A DNA stretch of 64,000 nt from UBA1765 sp045615885 (GTDB lineage: Bacteria > Fibrobacterota > Fibrobacteria > Fibrobacterales > Fibrobacteraceae). The translations under genes and the position numbers were made by a program. Positions 33,903-42,448 of the stretch are shown here, one piece after another; position 1 is the stretch's first letter; each line of letters begins with the position of its first letter. The DNA lies in contig JAZLFR010000057.1 in assembly GCA_045615885.1 (NCBI GenBank), positions 62,001 to 126,000 on the forward strand, in the 5' to 3' direction. Below the pieces are notes generated by a model. It saw only the letters and a list, made by a program, of their open reading frames with translations. It was not told the DNA's origin and ran no database searches.

Positions 33903-36152
33903 TCAGAAAATGCGGATTCGATGCTTAACATTCCTCAAGTTGCGGCCCTTAGCGTCAAAATGCCCACGGTTTTTGAGAATTGCAGGGGACGCAGGGCGAA
34001 TCTTTTGAACTAAGTTCGGAACCGTATCTGCAGGCGTTTCCGGCACATCTGGCGTTACGATGTCTTCGTCGATGGAATACCACTTGGCATTGCTGAAGTC
34101 TGCGGTTGCTTCTGCAGCGGCCACCGTGCGATTTGCACCGTAGGTGGCGTCGTTCAGCATGCCGTCATCCACCATGCCGTAGAATACGCCCTTGGTCAGC
34201 TGCTGGCTGAAGTTGTTTTCCAAGTCTCCGCGGAGCTGTGCCGTACCGCTCAGTTTTTTGCCAGAAACAGCCCACATCACGCCCTGCACCTGGGCATCGT
34301 CGGTAACGGTGCTGTTCACGATGATAGAAAGCGCCCCCACCTTGGCGTTACCGGTAATGCTTCCGCTTACAAGCCAGGCATCGTCTTCCAACACGGCGTT
34401 GTCGCCGATGGTGCCTGCAGTCACCAGAGCACGGCCGCGGACAACGGCCTTACCGCTGATGGTTCCGCCGTTCACTACGGCAAAGTCCTCGATGCGGGCG
34501 TTACCGCTAATGGTTCCGCCATTCACCACAGCGTTTGGCCCCACATAAACAGTTGCTGCCACATTTGCCTTGGTGCTAACCCAGCCGCCGCCATTTTCAT
34601 GTCGCTTGAATCCGGTTGCCGTACCCTCGGAATCGCCACTGCCGGCCTTATAGCCCGCAGGTTTCCAGGCGCCGGACTCATAGCCTTCGGGCTTGCCGTT
34701 TTCTACGCGTATCATGTAGGGATAGCGGTAAAGAGTATAGTAGAACTGGTCCCAAGTAATGGTGTACAAGTCCTTCGGGGTGGCCGTTACCGTAAGCCAC
34801 AAGGCCTTATCGCTAGCCTTCGTTTCAATTTCCAAGTTGAAGGCGGTGCCAGACTTCATTTCGCTATAGCGGGGCGTGCCGTCGGCACCTTCGGCCACCA
34901 GCCCAACAGTCCAGCTGGAGCCCGGGTCCGGCATTACATCCGGTGAAAGATTGCAGCGGGTCTTGGACACCCACTGGCGTCCATCCCATTCCCAATAAGA
35001 CTCGTTCCCCAAGCAGCCATATGCAGCAGGCTTGGATTCCTGAACAATACCGCGGAACTTCACGGACACCTTTCCTGCGGAGTCCGGATAGAGGCGAACC
35101 AGGTTGTAGCCAAAGCGTTGCGGTGCCCAGTAGCTTGGCACCTGATAAGAACTATCAATTTCGTTCAGCATGGTCACGCGACTGTGCCTGCGATAAATGT
35201 CACCGTAGCCAGTTGTTCTGCGGGTGGCAAATTCATAGTCGCCCCAAGTCTTCTTGTAAAGAGCCTTCTTGGCTCCGGCGTATTCCAGAGTGGCGTTCTT
35301 CATGGCGAACTTGCCCAGCTGTTCCGTCAGATCCGCATACTTCCAGTCGTATGCGCCGATCATGGCGTCAAAAGGCGTCTGAGTGTCGTAACCCGCTTCC
35401 CCATCGTTAATCTTGTTCATCCACATACGATTCACAGCCTGAACGCCCTTCCAGCCGCCACCGAATTCTTCCTTCAGGTGTTCCATGAACTGCCAGTTGC
35501 AATAACGGTCGCGGGTAGAACCGTAATACAAATACGGGAAATTGATCAACGCCTCGGAACAGTAATGCGCATCCGTAGGATTCACCTGATGTGCCATCCA
35601 ATTGGCGTGGGATTCGCAGATCCAGCCTGCCGACGCATTGGTTCCCATCCAACCAGCAACACTCTGCAAACCATGGGCGTATTCATGAGCCAATCCCCAC
35701 AAATCCTTAAAAGAACCCGAACCCAGCCAAAGACCGGGAGAACATTCGTCCTTTCCATTATACTTGACGCAAGCATCCGTGTTGGCTCCCCCATACAGAG
35801 CCGCCATCTTGGAATCCTCAAACAAATAGGCAACGCTTTTCAGCTTTTCCTTGGAGTTGCTGGGCTGCGGGTACATCCACTGCATGGAATCGTGATAGAC
35901 CGAAAAGATGCTTTCAAGAGTCTTCAAGGCATTCTGCGCAACAGTCGCATCCAAAGTAGCATTGTTCGCAGAACCGTCATCGTGCTTCGCCTTCTTGCAA
36001 ATCTCAAAATGATCGGAGCTAGCGAGCAAGGTGTGACCAGCATTTACACAAACCGACTTCCAGGTCACAGACTGAGCTAGAACTCCCTGGGTGGACAATG
36101 CAGCAAAACCAATAAAACCGACGATTTTCAAGACCTTACTCAAATTAGCCAT
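33903..36152 (-). CDS. Secreted HEXXH putative metallopeptidase with hexapeptide-like helix
   Basis: 749 aa from ATG 36152 (GGAG 7-10 nt upstream). Signal peptide to about residue 26 (FIGFAALSTQGVLAQ). The N-terminal half carries WGLAHEYAHGLQSVAGWMG (HEXXH) and a downstream WICESHANWMAHQ glutamate motif, as in Svx/AvrXca-type (DUF6055-like) secreted proteins of plant-associated bacteria. Around 560-680 a regular repeat (GNARIEDFAVVNGGTISG, KAVVRGRALVTAGTIGD) suggests a left-handed parallel beta helix. The end (FDAKGRNLRNVKHRIRIF) resembles a shortened secretion tail. Probably acts outside the cell on plant polymers or glycoproteins; substrate unknown. Confidence 0.75.
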   Translation of the reverse strand: MANLSKVLKIVGFIGFAALSTQGVLAQSVTWKSVCVNAGHTLLASSDHFEICKKAKHDDGSANNATLDATVAQNALKTLESIFSVYHDSMQWMYPQPSNSKEKLKSVAYLFEDSKMAALYGGANTDACVKYNGKDECSPGLWLGSGSFKDLWGLAHEYAHGLQSVAGWMGTNASAGWICESHANWMAHQVNPTDAHYCSEALINFPYLYYGSTRDRYCNWQFMEHLKEEFGGGWKGVQAVNRMWMNKINDGEAGYDTQTPFDAMIGAYDWKYADLTEQLGKFAMKNATLEYAGAKKALYKKTWGDYEFATRRTTGYGDIYRRHSRVTMLNEIDSSYQVPSYWAPQRFGYNLVRLYPDSAGKVSVKFRGIVQESKPAAYGCLGNESYWEWDGRQWVSKTRCNLSPDVMPDPGSSWTVGLVAEGADGTPRYSEMKSGTAFNLEIETKASDKALWLTVTATPKDLYTITWDQFYYTLYRYPYMIRVENGKPEGYESGAWKPAGYKAGSGDSEGTATGFKRHENGGGWVSTKANVAATVYVGPNAVVNGGTISGNARIEDFAVVNGGTISGKAVVRGRALVTAGTIGDNAVLEDDAWLVSGSITGNAKVGALSIIVNSTVTDDAQVQGVMWAVSGKKLSGTAQLRGDLENNFSQQLTKGVFYGMVDDGMLNDATYGANRTVAAAEATADFSNAKWYSIDEDIVTPDVPETPADTVPNLVQKIRPASPAILKNRGHFDAKGRNLRNVKHRIRIF

Positions 36153-36401
36153 CAAACACTCCTTAAGGCTAAAACTTATCCAGTCTAAATATATTTCAAC
36201 ATATCCGTTTTTCCAAATATGCACTGGGAAAACAGAAGCATTTTGTGTAAAAATGTGCAAACTTCTTTATCCTGCTTGTGAGTTCCAGGCCCTTGACGCA
36301 CTAAAAAACCTTACGGACAAGGTAAAGGTAAAAGTTCTTACCATGGCAATCGTGACGAGGCCAACCCAAACTGCACAATGGCATAAAAAAAAACAGCCCT
36401 A

Positions 36402-37802
36402 TCACCCAAAGAGAGGCTCATTGTATTCCGCTTTTAAATCGGAATCATTTTCCGAGGCATGTACAGAATCTTTCACGACCTCTGCCAATCTAAATTGAGC
36501 AATTTCGTTGCGGCGGTAGTTCCGCATTACGGACTTTACATCCAGCTGGATGCCCACGATTTTGTGGTAAGGTTTAGAATTGTCCATCCAGTCGCTAGAG
36601 GCTGTGCCCAGAAACTGCATTTTATACGGGTCAAAGTGAATTTGATTCAAAATTTTAGGCTCGCGGCATTCGTAGCGATTTGTTTCGCAACTTTCGTAAC
36701 AGTAGGGCAACAAGAACACATTGAAAATTCTGTCACCAAAGCTTGCGTAGTCTTGGAAAACCTCGCCAGCACGAAGTCCACCGCCACACAGTTTCTGTTC
36801 CACAAACTGACCGTACACAATCTGCTTGCTGATGGAACTTGATGAGGGAAGATTATCCCCAGTGTAGAATTTTGCGTCAACAATAAATATGTTGTCACCC
36901 TGCCACATGATTGTATCCGGACGCATAGCAAATTTCTGGTCATCGGCGTTTTGTTCTTTGCCACGAACATTCCACCCGCAATGAGGATTGTACATATCCT
37001 TCGTTTCGCCATTGCGAAGATTTCCAAAAATGCGATCCAACATTTTTTCCCAAATGGGAGCGAAACTAGTTACACCAAAGCAAAATTCACTGAGGGTTCC
37101 ATTAACAGAATTTCCATGCAGAAATTCTACAATCGTTTGCATGGCGTTGAACAGCCTAAGTTTTCGGTCATTAAAAGTCTTGGAAACTTTCTCCATGAGA
37201 ACTGCCGAAAACAATTCGTAGTCAAATTCAAGAGTCGGTTCCACAGACAATTCAATGCTGTAAAGAGGCCCAATTAACCTTTGCGCTTGTGCAACGCAAA
37301 ATTCATGGATTAAGGTCACCAGCTGATTTTCATTTTGAGAATTACTGCAAGAAATGGGGTTCAGATAAACAACACCGCAACCATTATCGTTCTCGTAAAC
37401 TTGAGGACGAATTTGCTTTATGGTTCGGCTCCAGTTGATTTTCCCATGAGCGCCCTGCTTGTAGATTTTTTCCGTTTCCTTATACAGGCCGAAACAAAGA
37501 TAATAATCCAGCACATACAAAAATTCTTGAAAAGGAAAATCCAGTTTTGTTTCGAACTCAGATGTGGCTGCATAGTTTGAGTTTTCCGCATCGGCAATTA
37601 AACTTTGATCCGAAAGAACTCTCATCAAGTTTGAAAAAACTTCACGGAGTTCATCATCAGAAACTTCAGTATCAGAAAAACATTCGCGGGGAAAATAAAT
37701 TTGCGGCATTCCACCATCAAACTTGATCCCTACGAATTGCTCGTTTTCCTTTTGCAAGCCGTTGCCGAACTTGCAAAAATCTCTGAAATGAACTTCGCTC
37801 AT
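36402..37802 (-). CDS. LlaJI-like restriction endonuclease subunit (PD-(D/E)XK)
   Basis: 466 aa. The C-terminal half has a PD-(D/E)XK nuclease core: RPDTIMWQGDNIFIVDAKFY, i.e. Asp then DAK. The N-terminal part is helical and resembles the LlaJI R2/McrC-like family. In LlaJI the McrB-like subunit provides NTP-driven movement and this subunit cuts. It follows the McrB-like gene by 1 nt and ends the three-gene operon. Codon use and AT-richness differ from flanking core genes, fitting horizontal transfer. Confidence 0.82.
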   Translation of the reverse strand: MSEVHFRDFCKFGNGLQKENEQFVGIKFDGGMPQIYFPRECFSDTEVSDDELREVFSNLMRVLSDQSLIADAENSNYAATSEFETKLDFPFQEFLYVLDYYLCFGLYKETEKIYKQGAHGKINWSRTIKQIRPQVYENDNGCGVVYLNPISCSNSQNENQLVTLIHEFCVAQAQRLIGPLYSIELSVEPTLEFDYELFSAVLMEKVSKTFNDRKLRLFNAMQTIVEFLHGNSVNGTLSEFCFGVTSFAPIWEKMLDRIFGNLRNGETKDMYNPHCGWNVRGKEQNADDQKFAMRPDTIMWQGDNIFIVDAKFYTGDNLPSSSSISKQIVYGQFVEQKLCGGGLRAGEVFQDYASFGDRIFNVFLLPYCYESCETNRYECREPKILNQIHFDPYKMQFLGTASSDWMDNSKPYHKIVGIQLDVKSVMRNYRRNEIAQFRLAEVVKDSVHASENDSDLKAEYNEPLFG

Positions 37803-37803
37803 T

Positions 37804-39612
37804 TTACAGTCCTAAAATTTCATCCTTGAATATTGCAGTAAAACCACCTTCTTCAAAGTTTTCAATCAGCGATTCCACAGATTTGCATTCGTTCTTGAAC
37901 ACAGTACTGCGTTTGTACTTAAAGGCGTCATCCCAAAGATATTCCAGGACTTTTTCTCCAAAAAGTTTTCTTGAAACTTCGCAATACTTGTTGCCTGCTG
38001 CATCCGTCTTTTCTTCGCCGATGATAAAGTAGGCGCCAAGGCGCTTGTCTTCGGAACTGGTCATGGACGTATTCTTCTCGAGAATCAGATTGTTGACATT
38101 TTCCCAGAACATACCCCAAGTAACGTCAGTATTTTCAATTTTCGTTTCCCGCTGGGCCTTGTGCAGTTCGCCATCCAATGTATTTTTAACAAGTTCCGAA
38201 TCAAAGCGACGCTTAAAGGCATTGTCCAAAGTGAACACATTCTGGTCGGAAGTATTCATGGTCGCATAAATGGAAAGATTGGGCGGGAGACGGATAGCCG
38301 TATTTGCGGTAAAGTTGACTGCTGGTTTTTCTTCGTCAGAACCGTATTCTGTTCCTGCGATTTCAGCACTAATTTTTCCATTCACATCAACATGGTCCAC
38401 AAAATACTTGCTCCAGCCAGCGGTGTATAAATTTCCACCGACAGAATCACTTTCGCCTTTTTTATGACGATCCAAAAGTTGGAAAATTTCGCCGAAGATT
38501 GCAGCCGCATTTCCTCGATTAATTTCTTCAATGACCAGGAAATAAGGCTTTGTCGGGTTGGCGTAGGCGCGAGCCAAGATACGAGTAAAAGGCCCAGCCG
38601 CAAAATCATAATCCACGCCACCTGCAGGTTTAACTACAGGCATCACCTGGCCAACAAAATCTGCGTTGGTATATTCCGGATGAAACACCACGCGAACAAC
38701 CTGTTTTTCTTCATCCGTGATTTCGCCCCTCTGTTTTGCGACATCCAGTAGATCCATAATCTTCTTGGACTTGCCACAACCCGGAACACCATAGTAAATG
38801 ATTTGGGAGGGGGTGAAGGATTTTTCTAAAATGCGATCCTTCAAGGAATCATCATCAACAGAATCATCTTCTGCAAAATTGAATTCAAATTCTGATACAT
38901 TAGCCTTACCGACACACCCTTCTTTTGACACATTGTTATAAGTATTTAAGCCATGTCTAATTTCAGTTCCTGCGGTATCATAAATTGACGAATCAATGAT
39001 TTTCGCTTGTCTAACAATTTTTTCTACAACTTTTCCAAGTTTATTTATCAGATGACCATATTTGAAACCAAAATATGCATAGCCCGCAGTATTCTTTTCA
39101 TTATGTTCTTTTATTAAACACTCGGCAAGTTTCTGTATGACTTCATCTTCACTTTTATTTGCTATAAATTCATTTTCATCTACTATAGGGAAAACGAGAC
39201 TTAGCCTTTCAAAGGATTCAGTCGAGAGAATTTCTTTCTGTATTTGTGATTTTCGATTGGGATTATCATCGATACATTTCTTTAATTGAACGAGTAAATC
39301 CTCAAATTTCTTTTGGCTATGCATTTGCATCTTTCTTTCGTAATCTGCATAGGCATAAACATACTCGTAAGATTCAAATTCTTCTCTCAATATTTGACTT
39401 ATTGCATTAGGGGAATATTTACATGTTCCGTTGTATTTCGATACATATCCCTTTTCTGCAAATTCACGAGCGGTTCTTCCCGGATCTCCAACCCTTGAAA
39501 TTCCTAGAATGTCGCAAACTTCATTTGCTTCATCACGAATAAATTCGGGCGACAATTCTTCATTCTCAAATTTTCTAAAAATACTGGAAATGATATCTTT
39601 TACACTAGCCAT
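37804..39612 (-). CDS. McrB-like AAA+ NTPase restriction subunit
   Basis: 602 aa from ATG 39612, chosen because GGAGGG sits 6 nt upstream, overlapping the methyltransferase stop. The C-terminal AAA+ domain of the McrB family has Walker A YGVPGCGKSKK (around 283), Walker B FLVIEEINRGNAAAIFGE and the sensor/arginine region ATMNTSDQNVFTLDNAFKRRFD. The N-terminal ~270 residues should be the DNA-recognition or regulatory part; they are not recognisable. Partner of the nuclease encoded 1 nt downstream and of the upstream m5C methyltransferase. Confidence 0.88.
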   Translation of the reverse strand: MASVKDIISSIFRKFENEELSPEFIRDEANEVCDILGISRVGDPGRTAREFAEKGYVSKYNGTCKYSPNAISQILREEFESYEYVYAYADYERKMQMHSQKKFEDLLVQLKKCIDDNPNRKSQIQKEILSTESFERLSLVFPIVDENEFIANKSEDEVIQKLAECLIKEHNEKNTAGYAYFGFKYGHLINKLGKVVEKIVRQAKIIDSSIYDTAGTEIRHGLNTYNNVSKEGCVGKANVSEFEFNFAEDDSVDDDSLKDRILEKSFTPSQIIYYGVPGCGKSKKIMDLLDVAKQRGEITDEEKQVVRVVFHPEYTNADFVGQVMPVVKPAGGVDYDFAAGPFTRILARAYANPTKPYFLVIEEINRGNAAAIFGEIFQLLDRHKKGESDSVGGNLYTAGWSKYFVDHVDVNGKISAEIAGTEYGSDEEKPAVNFTANTAIRLPPNLSIYATMNTSDQNVFTLDNAFKRRFDSELVKNTLDGELHKAQRETKIENTDVTWGMFWENVNNLILEKNTSMTSSEDKRLGAYFIIGEEKTDAAGNKYCEVSRKLFGEKVLEYLWDDAFKYKRSTVFKNECKSVESLIENFEEGGFTAIFKDEILGL

Positions 39613-39613
39613 A

Positions 39614-40756
39614 TTAGCCCTCCAGTTTTTCGGCAATCTTTTTGGAAATAGCCTTCACAACAGGAACAGCAACAGAGTTTCCAAACTGATGGTACATCTG
39701 AGTCCTTGATACAGGAATCTTGAATTCCTGTGGATACCCCATAATGGCTTTACACTCTTTTTCCGTAAGAAGACGAAGCCCTGTTTTTCCACCTCTTACA
39801 AAGGTTCCTGTAATTCGCTGAATCTTATGATACGACGCACAAAGGGTCTTTACAGGAAAGTCTGATGTTGCATCAATGATTTCTGGATGACCATCATCCT
39901 TTTTGTAGATGTACGACTTCTGCAAATGTTCTGAAATAGAAGGTCCTTCCGCGTCAATCTCAACAAACTGACCGATACCGATTTTCTTATCGCAAGGTTT
40001 GGGAAATTCAAAATCAGTAATTTTCAAATCCTTTCTAAAGCCAACAATGTAAAGGCGCTTTCGCTCTTGTGGAACCTTGTAATCAGCACTATTTAAAACC
40101 TTAATAAAGACCTCATAATTCAATTCCTTCTTTAAGGTTTCCATGATGACTTCAAGTGTTTTTCCTTCATTATGATTTACAAGTCCCGGGACATTTTCCA
40201 ACAGGAAAGCCTTAGGTTGTTTAACCTTCACGATATTCGCGATATAGAAGAACAAAGTCCCCTGAGTCTTATGCTCAAATCCTTCGCGTTTTCCAATAGA
40301 GCTAAAAGGCTGACAAGGAAATCCCCCTGTTAGCACATCAAAATCAGGAATTGTTTTGGGGTCAACTTTAGTTATATCACCGAAAGGAACGTCTGCATAA
40401 TTCACAGAATAAGTTTGTTTCGCAGAAGAATCCCATTCACTCGTAAAGACGCATTCTCCACCGTTCTCTTGCATCGCAAGTCTAAAACCACCTATACCAG
40501 CAAACAAATCAATAAAGGAAAATTTGGGATTTCTCTTTGGAGGATACTGCGCAAAATTTTTCAGATATTCAGCCTTACTTGGAAGCTTATTTAAATCAAC
40601 TCCATTTTTTCTTAGAATAGACTCGTAGTGTAAAGCCTGAGGCGATCCCTGCAGAGAAAGGTAATGGCTGATTACAGCTAAATCCTCATCAAAATGAACA
40701 TCACCCAAGTATGTTCTTAGTTGCTGAACAAGGTCTTTATTTCCTACCGCAGCCAT
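39614..40756 (-). CDS. DNA (cytosine-5) methyltransferase
   Basis: 380 aa. An N-terminal ~75-residue helical extension precedes the m5C core: motif I FIDLFAGIGGFRLAM, motif IV GGFPCQPFSSIGKREGF (catalytic Cys), motif VI FLLENVPGL, motif VIII QERKRLYIVGF, and motifs IX-X at the end (GNSVAVPVVKAI). It should protect the sites cut by the downstream McrB-like/LlaJI-like pair. LlaJI itself uses two methyltransferases for an asymmetric site; only one is present here, so the site may be symmetric or a second enzyme lies elsewhere. Overlapping inverted repeats cover the region just upstream of its start. Confidence 0.93.
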   Translation of the reverse strand: MAAVGNKDLVQQLRTYLGDVHFDEDLAVISHYLSLQGSPQALHYESILRKNGVDLNKLPSKAEYLKNFAQYPPKRNPKFSFIDLFAGIGGFRLAMQENGGECVFTSEWDSSAKQTYSVNYADVPFGDITKVDPKTIPDFDVLTGGFPCQPFSSIGKREGFEHKTQGTLFFYIANIVKVKQPKAFLLENVPGLVNHNEGKTLEVIMETLKKELNYEVFIKVLNSADYKVPQERKRLYIVGFRKDLKITDFEFPKPCDKKIGIGQFVEIDAEGPSISEHLQKSYIYKKDDGHPEIIDATSDFPVKTLCASYHKIQRITGTFVRGGKTGLRLLTEKECKAIMGYPQEFKIPVSRTQMYHQFGNSVAVPVVKAISKKIAEKLEG

Positions 40757-40760
40757 GTAT

Positions 40761-40794
40761 CTCGTTCCTCGAGTTGAAGGTGAACGAGTTCACC
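40761..40794. promoter_or_regulatory. Overlapping inverted repeats upstream of the m5C methyltransferase
   Basis: CTCGTTC/GAACGAG (40761-40767 and 40782-40788) overlaps GGTGAA-CGAG-TTCACC (40779-40794). They span 5-38 nt upstream of the methyltransferase ATG and cover the AGGA ribosome binding site, so two alternative hairpins could control translation, or the site could be an operator. Confidence 0.5.
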
Positions 40795-40821
40795 CTCAGT
40801 CGGGAGCAAGAAACCGCGATG

Positions 40822-41317
40822 TCAAAACAAGCAAAGAAAACGCCCGCAAACGCACGTGTGGATACACGCACGAATTCCCCGGGCACCGAATGGATACAGA
40901 ACGCCCAGGGTACAGCATGGCCTATGCAACCATAGGTCAACGAACGTTTGCTTTATTCTATGTCCAGAAAGTGTCGAAGTTTCAGCAGCGAACAAGAGCA
41001 AACCCAGCAAGAGCTGTTCTTGTTACAATCTTCCACACGATTTAAATGAAAAAAGGCGTGAGGCTGAATGCGCTTACCCACTGAGGCCTTCGACTGCCTG
41101 GACAAATAAACGCAAACAACCCACGCCCCAAAAGCGTGCCGTAAACACGGCAGCTAGTGCATAAAGCACCAAAAGGGTCGCATTGCGCACAGGCAGATAT
41201 AACAAAATGCATGTAGCAAAACGATGCCATCAAGCAAAGCCCAATAGCAAGCGTGAGCGTCGCCTTATTCCCTGTCCGTGAAATTGTCGAAGTTTCAGTA
41301 AGGAACAAGAGCAAAAC
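40822..41317 (-). repeat. Two diverged tandem copies of a ~200-bp element
   Basis: GTCGAAGTTTCAG (40973-40985 and 41286-41298) and GAACAAGAGCAAA (40990-41002 and 41303-41315) recur 313 bp apart. On the minus strand, similarity continues past these blocks for about 60 nt and again around a CGTGT hairpin followed by GGGCGT. The copies are clearly related but far from identical. Confidence 0.65.
41045..41130 (-). ncRNA. Candidate structured RNA or terminator (minus strand)
   Basis: Three nested stems: GGCGTG/CACGCC (41055-41060 with 41122-41127), TGCG/CGCA (41069-41072 with 41111-41114) and AGGC/GCCT (41084-41087 with 41096-41099), with nearly symmetric internal loops. On the minus strand the outer stem is followed directly by TTTTTTC, as at a terminated RNA end. 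Whether it is a small RNA or only a terminator is unknown. Confidence 0.4.
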
Positions 41318-41531
41318 TCTTTATGTACACAGGGAATATAGATAATCCTGCATGTCAGTAGGTGTCACCGCCGCTCCAAACGCATAAAATTCGGGTGTTC
41401 AAAAAATTTTTCGTCACCCCCTTGCCTCACTAAACAATTTTAGTTACATTTTGTTCACTAGCACATTCGTGCATTTGATAGATTTTGTAATGCCCTGCCG
41501 TTTTCGCATGTCCGCAGGGAAGGAGTAAAGA

Positions 41532-42344
41532 ATGAGCAAGATCGAAGTCATGAACACCGAAATTTCCGTGCAGAAGGTCAACGGCGAGGATTACATCTCG
41601 CTAACGGATATGGCCGGATGCAAAAAGTCAGCGTCCAGAGCTGCGGATGTCATCAAAAATTGGATCCGTACACGATTTTCCATAGAATTTTTGGGAACTT
41701 GGAAAATAATTCACAATCCAAATTTTAAAGTGGTCGAATTTGACCACTTTAAAATGCAGGCTGGTTTACCAAACTTTGTTATGAGTGTGTCCGATTGGAT
41801 CGAATCAACGAACGCTATTGGCTTAATTGTTAGAAAAGGTAAATACGGCGGGACCTATGCTCAAAAAGATATTGCCTTCGAATTCGGAACAGCAATAAGC
41901 GTCCAATTTAAGCTTTATCTAATTGATGAATTCCAGCGTCTCAAAACAGCGGAGCAGGCACAACTCGGCTGGTCCGTAAAGCGAGAACTTTCAAAAATCA
42001 ATTACCATATTCACACTGACGCTGTCAAGCAGAACTTGATTCCTGCGGCACTTACTCCACAAGAAATTTCCTTCGTCTATGCCAATGAGGCCGACGTATT
42101 GAACAAAGCTCTGTTCGGTTTCACAGCAGCGGAGTGGCGCACAGCCAACCCTGTACTACCAGGGAACGTTCGTGATTACGCGACGGTCAACCAGCTGATT
42201 TGCCTCAGCAACATGGAATCGTTAAACTCCGTCCTGATCAACGAGGGCGTAACGCAAAGCGAGCGCCTGACAAAGCTGAACCAGATTGCAATTTCGCAGA
42301 TGACAGTTTTGGAAAGTATCGGGCAAAACAAATTGCTGAAATAA
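41532..42344 (+). CDS. KilA-N domain protein
   Basis: 270 aa. RBS AAGGAG 6 nt before ATG 41532. The KilA-N DNA-binding domain fills about residues 8-140: VNGEDYISLTDMA, FKVVEFDHFKMQAGL, WIESTNAIGLIVRKGKYGGTYAQKDIAFEFGTAIS and KLYLIDEFQRLK. The C-terminal half is helical (NYHIHTDAVKQNLIP, VRDYATVNQLICLSNMESLN). KilA-N proteins are typical of phages and mobile islands. The coding sequence contains a perfect 34-bp inverted repeat (41727-41760). A decayed second copy appears at 43.44 kb. Confidence 0.88.
   Translation: MSKIEVMNTEISVQKVNGEDYISLTDMAGCKKSASRAADVIKNWIRTRFSIEFLGTWKIIHNPNFKVVEFDHFKMQAGLPNFVMSVSDWIESTNAIGLIVRKGKYGGTYAQKDIAFEFGTAISVQFKLYLIDEFQRLKTAEQAQLGWSVKRELSKINYHIHTDAVKQNLIPAALTPQEISFVYANEADVLNKALFGFTAAEWRTANPVLPGNVRDYATVNQLICLSNMESLNSVLINEGVTQSERLTKLNQIAISQMTVLESIGQNKLLK
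41727..41760. repeat. Perfect 14-bp-arm inverted repeat inside the KilA-N gene
   Basis: ATTTTAAAGTGGTC and GACCACTTTAAAAT flank a 6-nt loop within codons for NFKVVEFDHFK. A degenerate version (AAAGTAGTC/GACCACTTT) is kept in the spacer at about 43476-43499. Confidence 0.85.
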
Positions 42345-42366
42345 AATTTGTGTTTTTATATCCAGC

Positions 42367-42448
42367 TTGTAACACAAAGGAGTAAATATGGAAGAGAAAA
42401 ACGAAATCATCGTGTATCAGCCCGAGGGCGGCGAATTTCACATTGAAG
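42367..42448 (+). repeat. 82-bp repeat block, 5' part of RhuM-PLD copy 1
   Basis: Identical by eye to 43613-43694. It covers the ribosome binding site AAAGGAG and the first ~20 codons of both RhuM-PLD genes. The two copies then diverge for about 255 bp and become near-identical again from 42706 and 43949. Confidence 0.85.

Larger units (their letters stand above)
40757..41531. other. 775-bp spacer between restriction operon and KilA-N gene
   Basis: No convincing gene. It holds inverted repeats next to the methyltransferase start (40761-40794), two diverged copies of a roughly 200-bp element (about 40822-41004 and 41120-41317), a rod-like hairpin with a minus-strand T-tract (41045-41130), and an AT-rich region leading to the KilA-N start with a CCCTGC/GCAGGG hairpin beside its ribosome binding site. 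Short open frames on the minus strand exist but lack good starts. Confidence 0.6.

Noticed and set aside
36261..36401. Gene remnant between the HEXXH protein and the nuclease gene
   Set aside because: A plus-strand frame crosses the gap but overlaps both neighbours and resembles no family.
39613..39636. Overlapping start of the McrB-like gene inside the methyltransferase
   Set aside because: The upstream codon is ATT; ATG 39612 has a strong GGAGGG site.
41042..41314. 90-codon Cys-rich minus-strand frame upstream of the m5C methyltransferase
   Set aside because: It aligns weakly with a frame in the second element copy, but starts have no ribosome binding site and the candidate RNA structure crosses its end. 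Kept as part of the noncoding-element finding.
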